From: Sipunculus nudus
Taxonomy: Eukaryota; Annelida; Sipuncula; Golfingiida; Sipunculidae
Assembly: GCA_026874595.1 (NCBI GenBank)
Contig: CM049320.1
Location: 19,415,714 to 19,479,713 of the forward strand
Direction: 5' to 3'
Length of the DNA: 64,000 bases
Shown here piece after piece: positions 35,091 through 47,134 of the stretch (within the stretch, counting starts at the first letter, position 1; each line of letters opens with the position of its first letter). The notes under the pieces are model-generated. The model was given only the letters and a program-made list of their open reading frames with translations, had not been told where the DNA came from and did not search any database. The translations under genes were made by a program, and so were the position numbers.

Positions 35091-35614
35091 ATAAATACAC
35101 ACACAATCTTGGCCTGTTGGTTAATCTGTTTGATGCTTCAGTTGAATGGGTGTATACTACCATTCAGATGATAAAATTTCCTTTTGCGAATCTCTTCCCA
35201 GTCAGCTGCATGAGCGTCATGACCCATGGGTCACTTGTTAATTACGGCCACCGGATGGCGTGCGTGTTATGTTTATATTTCGCTCCAATGCACATTTATT
35301 TCTTCTTGTGTACAGGAGTAAACAAGGTTAAGGGGTTCCGCACAAAAATATTGGCAGGTACCATATTAATCACGGAGGAACACTACATTCCCTGTTTCTT
35401 GAACATACATGTCATGTGAATAGATCTTTTAATTAATGTATATAAGATGCTTTAAGTTTAATGTAACTATAACTGTCTTTAAATTTATAATTTAGTATTT
35501 CGTTGTAGGAATAATTTCGGAGCATGAATACCGATACAATTGCTGATGCTGCCTTAAGAACGATTCTTAGTCGTTCATTTGAATCGTTGAAAATAATGAA
35601 GTGTTTTTTTAGGA
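35091..35614. other. Spacer downstream of the Cys-rich gene
   Basis: It includes a repeat-family end (GAGCGTCATGACCCATGGGT at about 35210). The plus-strand open frame over 35009-35419 starts in repeat sequence and has no family resemblance. Confidence 0.5.
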
Positions 35615-35620
35615 TTTATT
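35615..35620 (-). terminator. Poly(A) signal of the Cys-rich secreted gene
   Basis: TTTATT on plus is AATAAA on minus, 125 nt after the stop codon. It is the nearest canonical signal downstream of that gene. Confidence 0.55.
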
Positions 35621-35744
35621 CTGGTATATTATCGGATTTGACACAGCAGCTCTCTGTAATGAAAACATAAAATGAAAATTAAAATGAATAGCAAGAAATT
35701 AATATGGTAAAGATTACTAGAGAGGTTTTTAAGTGTTTTTAATT

Positions 35745-37578
35745 TCAAAATGAAGGACTACAGCCAAGAGTTTCCTCCGACACACAGCATGCGGCCCACG
35801 TAGTATTCTCTCCGAAGTAGTTTGCACACACGAGGTCGTATTCGGCGCTTGGTCCCGCACAATCAAATGTATCTCCTGTGGCAGCGGCATCGAAAATGTC
35901 TTGGCAGGGCTGCAGGAGTTCATCAGCTTCGTAACATGTGCCTTCGGGGCCATTCCCATTATCTGGCCCGCACTGCTGCCCATATACACCTGCAATATAG
36001 GAGATTTTCAAGATCATATACCCATATTCATTCCATGTATGGACTGAGCACCAGCGGACACCGTTATATTAACCAGTTATTATGTTCAACGTAAATGATA
36101 TTTTAGTGTATACATATATTTGAAAATTAAAAATACATCTTGGGTAAAGGTAATGTACGAAACATATGCCTGTAATGCAAAAATATTCCATATATGCTTA
36201 AGTCATATAAGTCTAATCATCAGTAAAGTTTACAAAATTGCAGATATATAGAAAAATTAGGTTTAAGAAACTGTTAAACATTTGATCATGTCACATGTCA
36301 CTGATATCGGCAGATTCGGGACTTATTTCAACATTTCATTAGGTTTGATCCTGCAAACATATTTGTGGCTCAGCTGACTAAGATAATCTGAGCTATAGCG
36401 ATGGTCCTGCCGTCCGTCGGTCAACCGGTTAACTGTATGAAATTGCTGGAGCTAGGAATACAAAATTAAAAACAGTTAGATGTCCTTAAGTTGTCCTACC
36501 AAACCCAAAACAGGGTTACTGCGACTGTGTTTCCTCGAAAAAAAAATTAAGGAAAAACCTGTTTAGAGGTTTACCAGTAAAAGCCTGCTGTTATACTTCA
36601 AGAGTTTCATTTTTAAAACAAAAAACGTTTTGTTTATACTTGGCATAGATAATCCTCTATCAGTTTCCTGTGTACATGCATACAATTAGTCAATACAAAT
36701 TAGCATAATTTTTAAAAGTTATGGATCTGAATATAATGTACCTTGTCAAATCATCAGGAAATATATTTTCTCAATAAACAAGGAAACTGTTAAAGCTTAA
36801 AGCTTTTTCAAGGATGAAAGTTTATCTAATCAAACTTTAATCATATGGCAGAAGTTAGATTAGATTTTTTTTCAAATTATTAGCATAAATATAATACTAG
36901 TAACAATACCTTAAATTTTCCCCAAATTTGACCATGGAAATTTTTTCCCCTGTAAGAACTGATCATTTAATTTTAAAGAAAAAAACACATGATTTATTCT
37001 ATTGAAATTTGAAATAAACTCTTCAAATACAGTAGATTTTATTTAGGTTTTCAGACACCATTTGTAGTATAGTTTATATCTAGTCAACCCAGCCCGGTGG
37101 TGTGCAGTAAGTGTCAGAGCCCTCACATAGTCACCTGCATTGGAACTTACTCAAGTCAACGCAGCTAGCTCCCGATGCTCAGCAAAGCAAAGTTTTCCCT
37201 ACAGCCCCCCCCCCCCCCCCCCATGTCTAAATAAGTTGTTATAATTTTTTTGTAAATATTTCATATGAAACATGCTATCTCGAAAACCTATACTGCATGG
37301 TTTTTCCGTGGTAGTCATGTCAAAGTATAAGTTTGGCAATCATATATTTAGTTTTCGATTTTCACCAATAACAGGACCATTTTCTCTAAATTTTGGTAAT
37401 AATAATACATAAAAACAATAATAATGGGAATTAGTATATTCTGAATTGCTGAAATTTTACAAAATTTACCTGAGCGCCGTGACGCATAGGTCCTCCTTTT
37501 TTGGTTTATTCATCTTGTACAACTGATATTTCTTATTGAAATTAAACATCAGTAAATTGTGAGGAATTATTGTAAGGT

Positions 37579-37642
<64 letters not shown>

Positions 37643-37865
37643 GTGAATCAATTGCCTTTTCCAAATATATCGACCCCCTCTCCTCCCTCAATCCTGGCTA
37701 TGCCCCTGAATTTATCTGAATTAAGAAGCATATGGTGAAATGTAATATGAGCTAGTCACTTGTCTTAATAATGAAACATATCTCAGTTGTTAACTTGTAT
37801 ATTGTGATAAAATGAAAGACACTCTTACCTGCACACAGTAGCACACTCAACACGAATAATTTCAT
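35745..37865 (-). CDS. Small secreted cysteine-rich protein, 2 exons, 93 aa
   Basis: Exon 1 (37865 down to 37829) encodes MKLFVLSVLLCA, a typical signal peptide core, and ends in phase 1 at G|GTAAGAG. Exon 2 (35989 down to 35745) follows a TATTGCAG acceptor and begins GVYGQQCGPDNGNG. The joined frame is 282 nt including TGA. The mature chain of about 75 residues is acidic with eight cysteines (QC, TC, PC, DC, VC, CC and GC), enough for four disulphides, and has an N-glycosylation sequon (NTT). It ends GCSPSF. I do not recognise the family. It is probably extracellular; nothing in the sequence says whether it is a matrix, defence or signalling peptide. The intron (about 1.84 kb) contains a copy of the AGCTCAGCTGAC repeat. 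Confidence 0.8.
36368..37498. mobile_element. AGCTCAGCTGAC repeat element inside the Cys-rich gene intron
   Basis: It begins GCTCAGCTGACTAAGATAAT and ends near CTGAGCGCCGTGACGCATAG. Its internal text (TTAGATGTCC, TCCTCGA, AACAGG) and a C tract at 37204-37222 match the larger copy at 39394-41921. No coding potential seen. Confidence 0.6.
37577..37637. repeat. (TA)n microsatellite
   Basis: Near-perfect TA repeat of about 28 units in the intron of the Cys-rich gene. Confidence 0.9.
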
Positions 37866-37929
37866 ACTGATTGGTGCAATTGAATACAGTGTTGATGGAA
37901 AACTGAAATCTCATATGCCTTGCCCGATA

Positions 37930-37936
37930 TTATATA
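37930..37936 (-). promoter_or_regulatory. TATA box for the Cys-rich secreted gene
   Basis: On minus the sequence reads TGTATATAATAT, 65 nt before the ATG at 37865. With the usual spacing of about 30 nt, transcription would start near 37903 and give a 5' UTR of roughly 40 nt. Confidence 0.55.
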
Positions 37937-37937
37937 C

Positions 37938-38107
37938 ATTCAAACATATGGCAGATTTCCCACCGTGGTTTCCGGCCACCTTGACCACTTTGATATCCTA
38001 TTAATCGGGATGGGCTAACAGCAACTTGCTACCCATATAGACTCTCTGATAAAATGATATGATATCAAGTGGCCCGATGAAAAGGGCACCTTGAGAAACT
38101 TCTCTTA

Positions 38108-38155
<48 letters not shown>

Positions 38156-39393
38156 TTTATATTTGAATGAATGTATGTACGTATGTATGTAACATAAGTA
38201 CACAGAAAAGTGGGTTTCCTCCGGATAGGAATCGCACCCATTTCCACCGAAGATAACCATGAAGGTCAGGGTTTTGTAGATGATTTAAGTATGCGTGTTC
38301 CGATATTATTTGTTAGTCCAATCTGGGTACGGAAGAACCAGCCACAGGTTTGACACGTGATGGGTAGTTGCCGCTGAGGTAGTTGCCATCCACCCCTTTC
38401 GTACCTCGCGTTTCCTTCTAGACTCCGCCAGTTGTGCTATCTCAGCGTCTTTTTCACCTTTGCATGCCACGCTAGACTTTTTCACGTATCTGTGCTGATG
38501 GACATTTTTTTCAGAGATGATCTGAAACTGTCCTTGTAGCGCCTTCGCTGACCTCCGACAAAAATCTTTTACGAGATGCCAGTTCTTTATATAAAATTTG
38601 TTTTGAGAGTGTCGTTTCTGGCATGCTGCAAATGTGATCTGTCTAGCCTACCTGGAATCGATGCAAGATGGTATAGATTGATGAGAGGTTAACACCCTGC
38701 GTATTCGCAAGGTTTAGGAAACTGCGACATGACGTCATAGTAATGACGTCAGGATACTAACTGAAACAACGGATTGCATGAGACAGAGAGAACTGATGGT
38801 CTTATATGGAGTGCAATATATATATATATATACATATAAATAGCGATGGGTGTTCAATGTATATATAGAGAGAAGGAACATGAGTTCACACCCTCTGCAA
38901 GGTCGCCTTTTCGTCCGTTGTTATAGGCACTTCGTCGCTTACTTGATGTGATGTTAACTAGTGTAGTTTGTGTAGTGTATTATATGTGTCCTTATATGAG
39001 TATAATAAGTATAGAAACAGTGCTTTAAAGATCCAAAAAGATTTTGCCAACTAATTTCTGTAGAAAACCCTTGTCTCTGTTAAAATCCCAAGATCAAGCC
39101 CGGTAGTCGGAGTTCATTGCAGATTAGGAAAATGCTGGTAGTTACCATTCTTATATCCCATTTTATTAGTAGGACAATTTTGAGAGAGGCTGACGTGGTA
39201 AAGGCCCTCATCGGTGACAACTACATAAATTTCAAAATTGAAACGACCTGATATCTTTCACAAAGACCTTATAAGAACTTTTCACAATCCAAAGTACCCT
39301 AAGCTCATTAAAATATACAGAGAGGAATCCAGAAATCACATAAATTCTCATTCAAAAGATAATTGAATGGGCCTCTTTAACCTATACCTTTAA
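37938..39393. other. Spacer upstream of the Cys-rich gene
   Basis: It contains TA tracts at 38110-38152 and 38816-38832. CRE-like TGACGTCA-type text occurs near 38731-38750 (GACGTCATAGTAATGACGTC). No gene recognised. Confidence 0.5.
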
Positions 39394-41921
39394 AGCTCAG
39401 TTGACTATAAGTTGAGCTTTAGTCCATTGTCCGTCGTCCGTCCGTCTGTCTTGCCGTCAGTATGTCCGTCTGTAAGACTGGCACGTGTCGACACCATTGG
39501 ACCTACGAATCTGAAATTCGGCATACAGTTAGATGTCCCCAAAATCTCCTACCATGCCGAAAATTGGGTCAATAGGACTTCGTTCCTTCGAGATATTAAG
39601 GAAAAACCTCAATTTTTTTTATTAGAAATCTATTTTTACACTTCAGGACTGCCTAATATCAAAACCACTCATCTGGTTTTCTTCATATTTACCATAAATA
39701 TTACTCTATATAGTTCCTATGTACATGCCAGAAATTAAGTCAGTATTATTTAATTTTTTAAAAGTTATGGGCCCAAACATAATGGACTTTGTAAAAAAAT
39801 CAGGAAAGATATTTGGTCACTTGAGACCAAAAGTGTTAAAGGTAGGGACTTTTTTTCAGTAATACAACTTTAATTAATCAAAATTTAATTGTATACCAAA
39901 AATTAGATCAAAATCTGTTAAAATTTTTAAAGATTGGCAAAAATATAAAATTGGTACCTTAAATTTTGCCTACTCTACCAAAAATTGGGTCATTAGGACT
40001 TTGTTCGTTCGAGATATTAAATAAAAAAACCTCCGTTTTCCATAAAAAAAGCCATTGTTACACTTCAGGGCTGCCTTATATCAAAACCACTGATCTGTTT
40101 TTGATTATATTAAGTATTCACATTCTGTTGTGTATTTTCTATGAACATACCAAAAATTAGGTCAGTATTGGGTATTATTTTGAAGTGATGGGCCAAAATA
40201 TAATGCAATTTTAAAAAAATCAGGAAATATATTTACTCACCTAACATGAGAATTGCTGAACCTAGAGACTTACTTTTCAAGAATATAACTTTATTTAATC
40301 AAGATTCAGTTGTTTACCCAAAATTAGATCTGAATTTTGCCAATTTTTCAAGTTATTAGCATAAATAAAAAATCAATACCTTAAATTTTGTCCAACTTTG
40401 GCAATGGCACGTTTTTTTCCCTGTAAGCACTGTTGATTTAATTTTCACAGCAAATATACATCAGGAAATCTGAAATTTCAAAGAAATTGATTGGAAAGAA
40501 TAGCTTTTATTCACGTTTTCATACACCATGTCAAGTGTTGTTTACATCTAGCCCGCCTAGTAGTACAGCCTTCACTTGCATTATGTAACCCACCCCAGGC
40601 AGCTTGCCTTGGCTCAGCTTGGCCACTACCAGCAGGCTTCCCCTCTGCCCTGCACCCCCCCCCCCCCCCCCAGAAGGTGCATAAACTAGATGAATGTTAT
40701 TATTTTCTGTATTTGATTCATTCTTATTCTAGGCTATGCTACATTTTAGATTTTGTATTGTACCACCAGGGTTACAATGATTAAAGTGAACATTTAATTG
40801 TGTCCACAAAGTGGTGTATTGCTATGAAAGTGTGGATGTTCATCAGATAAGTAATTCCTTACTTCAGAAGAGTAAATACTTCACCAGGTGTGAAATTGAC
40901 TATTAATTCCAGTAATAAATTAAAACTGGGATAGTAATTAGCACAATGATATTGTTTGTACCTCATTCAACCAACAGTGTGTATACTTTTTTAAAAGATT
41001 TTTTATTTTATCAAATTTAGCATGTACTGAAAACTCCAATGTGCAAAACTTTTTAATAGTGATTCAAGGAATATTCTTGTAGATGCCATGTTGTGGCATT
41101 ATCTTCTTTTAAATTCAGTTTAAACATTTATGATTTAAAAATAATAAAATATATGTGTATGCATATTATGACCCTAATGAGCTACACTCTGGATATATAA
41201 TGATTGCAACTTTTGCAACAATTCTAATATTTTAACTTATAGTTTCACTTTTTTTACTCTGTATATATAATGATTGCAACTTTTGCAACAATTCTAATAT
41301 TTTAACTTTTATTTTCAGGGTTTTTTTTATTAAAAATCTATAAAACCTGTAAATAAAAAAATGATTCAGATAAAAGCTTCTTAATGGAAAAAGTGGATAT
41401 GCTTAAAAATAGGCTTATATATAAACTTAAATGCATTATTCCCTTGAAAGTGAAATAAGGGTATTAGTCCATTCTGTCCACTTACCTGTCCATCTGTAAA
41501 TATTCATATGCATCACAGTATCTCAAAACTTTTACTGTTTTTCTTCATGACAGTCTTGTCAGAGTATTAGTTTGCAATCATATATTTAGATCTTTACTAT
41601 AACCAAGTAGGAGGGCCCCTTTCCTCTTAGCTTTTCATATTCTTATATAAATGAAAAACATTACAATAGAATATTTCTACATCACAATTTTCAACCCCTC
41701 CTAAATAAATAAAAAATAAACCACTATATTTTACTCTTATAATCCATCAGTCAGGTAATTTCATTTATCATTTACTCACATATTACATTACATTCCTTTA
41801 TAAAAGCCCAACATGTCCATGATATTCATAAGCTTTATCGACTCGATATAGTATCACAGTGAAGAAACATTTATAGTCCAATCACGATCAGCTGAGCGCC
41901 GTGACCCATGGGTCCCTTGTT
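39394..41921. mobile_element. AGCTCAGTTGAC...GTGACCCATGGGTCCCTTGTT repeat element, long copy
   Basis: It starts AGCTCAGTTGACTATAAGTT and ends ATCAGCTGAGCGCCGTGACC then CATGGGTCCCTTGTT. Inside are two related blocks (39510-39800 and 39966-40240, each with CTACC..AAAATTGGGTCA and GAGATATTAA), a C tract at 40655-40672, and a direct duplication near 41195-41310 (AATGATTGCAACTTTTGCAA twice). Short open frames have no family match. Confidence 0.55.
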
Positions 41922-42501
41922 TTCAACAGGCGCCAGTACCCTTTGAGTCAGGGACCAAAAAACTTAAATGTACAACAAAAATCTCTTACACAAACACATC
42001 TGAATCGCTTCATTGACAGCTGTACGTCCCAAAGTCATTTCCAGTGAAAGCTCCTGACAATATGTGAAGATATGTGTAGTCTCAGAACAACGATACGACC
42101 ACTACAGCAAGCTGATTGTTCACCCTCGACCTCATCATTGAGTAATGGCAAGCTAATTTGTACTAATAATCATCATAATATACATATATACATATGAGCG
42201 TGTGATATGTTATGATTATAAACGAGAAACAAACTTTCAGGGCTGACTATGCACTCTGAAATTCTGAAAAAAACAGAACTCTTCCAAGTGGCATTACAAT
42301 TTAAGTTGCATTGTATTTTTTTTTTTTTGTCAGGAAAAAGTCTAAATTCTATATATTGTTCAAAAGAATACGAAATAAGCCAGAACAAGAGAGTACGAAT
42401 TAAATAACATAATTTAAATTGTTAAAATTAAATATATTATTGAATATCCATCATGGCAAACAAGGATGATGTCCAGGTCATGAGCTAAGCATTGTTTTAT
42501 G
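41922..42501. other. Spacer, nothing recognised
   Basis: AT-rich, with no repeat array or exon. Confidence 0.45.
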
Positions 42502-42549
42502 TCAGTCATCAATACCAAGGTTTGCAATCATTCCGGGGTATAGGGGGTA

Positions 42550-42602
<53 letters not shown>

Positions 42603-44050
42603 CATGATGTGATTGGTCCTGCTGTCCAGGATCCAGTTGAGGTTGTACTGTGTCCTGATGAAAAGGGTCCAATTGAGGTGGCGTAGAGTCCTGCTGAATA
42701 GAGTCCAGTTCAGGTGGCTCAGTAGGCTGCTCGCCAGGGACCAGCTGAGGTGGTGTTGGGTCCTGATCATAAGGGTCCACTTGAGATGGCATGGAGTCCT
42801 GCTGACTAGAGTCCAGCTGAGGTGGCGCAGGGTGCTGCTCGCCAGGCCCCACTTGAGGTGGCTCAGTAGGTTGCTGGACAGGGCCATGCTGAGGTGGTGT
42901 TTGGTCCTGATTGTTAGGATCCACTTGAGATGGCAAGGATTCCCGCTGACTAGAGTCCAGCCGGGGTAGCGCAGGGTCCACTTGAGGTGGCTCAGTAGGC
43001 TGCTGGGCAGTTCCAAGCTGAGGTTGTGATGGGTCTGCTTGAGATGAGGCATTGTCCTGCTGGCTAGGCTTGTACTGAGTTGTTGCTGGTTCCTGCTGGT
43101 TAGGTTCCAGTTGGGGTAGTGCCTGGTCAGAGACCAGCGGAGGTGATCTCTTTTCCTGAGTGCTGGGATCAAATTGAAGTGGTGCTGGGTCCTGCTGTCG
43201 TGAGTATAGTTGAGGTGATCCTAGATTGTGATTGACAGTTTCTGGTAGAGTGTGGTGTTGACCCTGTAACTGACCAGCATTTTTGGCATTCAGTAGTTTT
43301 GTTTTCTTGGTTTGTCCACATCTTTTCTCCTTATGAACAGGTATATCTGGAAGGAAGAAATACATCAAATAAAAAATAATATCAACACTAATACCCCTTA
43401 TGTCATTTAAGCGAAACGTAATTGTTAAAGAAAACAAGGGAAATTACTGAGAAATCATAAGAAACCACATACCCTCAGATTCCAAGAGTAATCGGCCCTT
43501 TGACTCTGGTGGCAGCGGTGCCTTCTGTCTCACTTCGGAATGAATCACTGTAACCTTGCATTTGGTCTTTCTTCTTCTTCTACGCCGTTTTCGATTGGCC
43601 ACAGGTGTATCTGAAACATGGTAATGCCATCATTATATAAGAGGTAGTACATTTTGGGGATAAAAATACCAACACTGAGTATAATATGGAAATTATATTT
43701 TAATTGAAAATATTGCATACCATTATAATCTGAAGTTCCGCTGGTCTCGTCTGATTTTGGTTTATATTCACTGCCACGGCTGTTATATTCAGATTCATCT
43801 CTCTCTCTTTTTTCTGCTTCCATGATCATTTGTTGGGATGGCAAACTTACTCTTAATGGGATGGTACGACTACAGAACCTTGGTTCACAATCAGTATCTT
43901 GGTCATCACCAGAATTACTAGACGCTGACACATCATCTTGAAGTGGTTGACAAAATCTGAACTTTTGCATGGATAACTGTAGCATTAGTTGACCCCTGCT
44001 TGCACAGTGCCCACGCCAATTCCTCTTCATCATTGTTGCTACACGTTGAG
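42502..44050 (-). CDS. Gln/Pro/Asp-repeat protein with a basic segment, 5' end not found
   Basis: Three linked exons on minus share phase 1-1 borders: 44050-43721, 43610-43473, and 43346-42502 with TGA at 42504. The first encodes a mixed polar region (SGDDQDTDCEPRF, EAEKRERDESEYNS). The second starts DTPVANRKRRRRRRKTKCK, a strong nuclear-localisation-like basic run. The third encodes about 280 residues dominated by units like PPQLDSSQQDS and PSQVDP with PTEPPQ, and its frame runs through a TA microsatellite (YIYIYI..) before the stop. A further 5' exon probably ends at a GTAAGT donor at 44350; the start codon is not fixed. The family is not recognised. A nuclear role is inferred only from the basic run. 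Confidence 0.6.
42551..42599. repeat. (TA)n microsatellite within the terminal coding exon
   Basis: About 24 TA units read on minus as alternating Tyr-Ile. Any change in unit number not divisible by 3 would change the C-terminus after it. Confidence 0.9.
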
Positions 44051-44350
44051 CTAAAATACAGAGCACTTCTTTAACATGCAAAACCTGGTATCTCTCACAG
44101 TAAAAATCTTAGGTTAAAATCTATTTTTTAGACACAAAAATTATAGGAGGCACTATATATCCAGATAAATAATAAATAATGGAAAAGTGTTACAGTGATT
44201 TACTGTTAGGGTACTGGTTTGGACTGTGGATTGTTCTGGATCACAAAATTAATTCCATAAGTAAAGGTTAAAACCGTTCAATATCTGAGCTGATGTGCTA
44301 TATATGTGGTTTATGTGAGAATTTAATAACATTAAATATGAATACTTACA

Positions 44351-45117
44351 GTCAATCAGATTTCTTTGAAGACTGTCTGATTTGATGACTCACGTGCACT
44401 ATTATCATGGCTTCCCATGAGATACAAGTTTTTGTCAGGACAACTTTGTTGGCCAATCAGCATACGAGGTAAGATCAGAGGTTTTGCAAGGACAGAAATT
44501 CGGCCAATCATGATGCGAGGTTTTGAACACATGACAATAGACATCATTTTCATTGGCTTTCTGTTACAAGGTTTTGTCATAATAAGAACAGCACTTATAG
44601 CTATTAATTGGTGTGAAAAACCCATATTACCCCTCAGGTGATCGAGTTACGAGGTTTTGACTCGACAGCGACGAAAAGCTGTGATTCAATGTACTCAAAA
44701 TCCTGCACACAGCTCTGTCATATATAACGTGTTTTTCATGGAATTTTACATTTTATTTTGTATTTTCAGACACTCTGACTCTGGAGAAAACATCTTCGTT
44801 ACCAGGGAGGGACCAGGGCAAGTCTATTGTTCAAGTGCAGAAGCAGAAAATGAAGTGAGAGCTATATTCTCGTCACGTGGGTAGCCGTGAACCCAACTTT
44901 GGAGTGGTAAACTACTTGCTAGAGAGGAAGCCGAGATGGATGACGATATAATAAAGCTACACATGTACTCTTTATGTGAACACTGAAACACTCAGACAGA
45001 ACCCTGTCCACAATGCAAGGAATAATCAGTCGTAAAACTGTTGCAGACAAATAAACTTATCACAGGTACATGACCACTTGGTTTTAATAAATATACGTTC
45101 TACTTGAAAAAGTCTGT
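44351..45117. other. Possible upstream exon of the minus-strand gene, otherwise unassigned
   Basis: A GTAAGT donor on minus lies at 44350, with short open text before it (SLQRNLID). Plus and minus open frames over 44356-44884 overlap each other and none shows a known motif. Confidence 0.35.
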
Positions 45118-45227
<110 letters not shown>

Positions 45228-45268
45228 TACGGATGAATCTGACAGGTCCATGACAACCCATAGGTTGT

Positions 45269-45408
45269 CACAGTAAACATTTGACAACACTTTTCACAAC
45301 TCTAGAGGGTTTTCAAATTGAAATTTTGACAACCTGGGTTGTTGTTTTAGGTACACCCATTTGACAACCCTAAAGTTGTCGATTTGACAACCCTGTGTTT
45401 TCACTGTG
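45269..45408. mobile_element. Short MITE-like inverted repeat, 140 bp
   Basis: The left end CACAGTAAACATTTGACAAC resembles the inverse of the right end GTTTTCACTGTG with GACAACCCT inside it. The middle has several TTGACAAC / GTTGTC inversions. A clear target duplication is not visible. Confidence 0.4.
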
Positions 45409-46759
45409 ATTATTGACGTACTACCTCATATAGATCGAAAATGTGTTACATGCGTATGTGAAATATACATTATCAATAATTTTCGGCCAAACGTTTCGAA
45501 ATTTTGCATTTTAAACGCATTTTAATTTCTTTTGCTTTGTTTATGTTAGGGCAAAATAAAAGGCAGGGGACCAGTAACGATGTAGAAATATGTACATATA
45601 ACGTGTATTTTTTTATAAATAATACTCTTCAATATTTACTCGTTTATCTTGGTTAGTTAAGGATAACCAGTTTTGTTTAGGAATTATATTGATACTTAGT
45701 TTGTCAATTCTAAATACAAATGAATCATTTCTGTTGGTGGATAAATAAAACGTGTTATGATCTAATGTTTAACAGTTTCTTTAACCTAAATTTTCTATAT
45801 ATCTGCAATATTGTAAATTTTCTGATTAGACTAAATATAGGCTTAAGCATACATAGTATATTTTCGCATTACAGGCATTTGTTTCATACATTACCTTTAC
45901 CCAAGATGTATTTTTAATTTTCAAGTATATGTATGTTGCAGTCAATGTGTAAAATCAGTCAATTTGTAAACTGCCTGAAATTTTCAGTAATTTTACTAAT
46001 AGCTATTTTACAAAATGACTCAAATCTTCAAACATTTTTTTCAAAATTGACTGATAATCAGTCCAATTATTTGACAGATTGGCTGAAATTTTGAATTGGT
46101 GTAAGACAAATCATTTATTTAAAATAGATTATTATTATGATATAGATATATTCTAATATGGTATATCTTGCTAATTTTGAATAAACTTTATATTTTTTTC
46201 ATCTTCCTTCTTAAGCTACATGTGTTATAATATGATATGAAATATTATATGTATTCTAATATGGTATACCTTGTTAATTTTGAGTCAACTTTATATATTT
46301 TTTCCTTATGTCTTGAACTATACATGTGTAATAAATTGATGTGAAATATTTGATAAAGAATGATAAGGATATTCACAGTTAAACTAACAAAAAGTCACAG
46401 TAATATTTCACATTAATTGTTACATATGTAGCTTAAAAAGAGAAGAAAAACGTACAAACTGTTCTCAAATATTTTACAACCTGCTCCTTTTGAGAAAAGT
46501 GCATATTTTTGTCTTTTTTTAAGGTATGTGTGTAATATTTTGATGTGAGATATTTGATAGATAATGATGAGGATAATCAGTATTAAACAGATTTATAATA
46601 AGATTTAAGATTTACGCATATGCGCAAGATCCGACCTCCAGTCTTTATATGGTGAGCTGACATATTTGAGCACAGAGAACCCGTAACCTGGTGAAATACA
46701 GGAGATTAGAGATGAATCGGAATCCGAATGCATTATTGTGATTTCTGGCTTACCCTATC
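45409..46759. other. AT-rich spacer with a local duplication
   Basis: Segments near 46140-46220 and 46220-46330 are similar (TCTAATATGGTATA(T/C)CTTG). No gene seen. Confidence 0.5.
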
Positions 46760-46859
46760 CAGTGGCGGATCCAGAAATTCGAGAACAGGGGGCGCTTATA
46801 TAAGTTAAGGGCTGACGGGTATTATTAAAACGAAGTTATTGAATTTATTTTTTTATAAT

Positions 46860-46925
<66 letters not shown>

Positions 46926-47134
46926 ATATATTTATATATATATCATTACTACGTAACATTAGTATATGAAAAAAAAATTATGATCTAGTTTCTAGGAAAC
47001 AAAGCAGAAATATGAAAAATATGAAAATTAATTACTAATAAATGGAGAAAGAAATAGATAAAATGAGGGTTAAAATTTCAGCATAAATGCAGCGGGCGCC
47101 CCCCCCCCCCCCCCCCCCCCCGGATCCGCCACTG
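46760..47134. mobile_element. MITE with CAGTGGCGGATCC terminal inverted repeats
   Basis: CAGTGGCGGATCC at 46760 is the inverse of GGATCCGCCACTG ending at 47134. CAG(T/G)GGCGGATCCAG ends are typical of hAT-like non-autonomous elements in invertebrates (general knowledge, not searched). Inside are a CT tract (46862-46903) and a C tract (47100-47121), and GGGGGCGC next to the left end is mirrored by GGGCGCCCCC on the right. No coding sequence. An 8-bp target duplication is not evident. Confidence 0.65.

Noticed and set aside
35009-35419. 136-residue plus-strand open frame
   Set aside because: It starts within the 340-bp repeat array, crosses a repeat-family end (ATGACCCATGGGTC), and shows no domain or splice context.
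42528-43172. Alternative minus frame over the Gln/Pro repeat exon (LKWTL, SRTPCHLNW repeats), and a plus-strand repeat frame at 42613-42969
   Set aside because: They are shadows of the PPQLDSSQQD frame, which alone connects in phase to the two upstream exons.
44356-44884. Overlapping plus and minus frames of 74-89 residues
   Set aside because: Mutually overlapping, no family signature. Only the minus donor at 44350 seems meaningful, as the possible end of an upstream exon.
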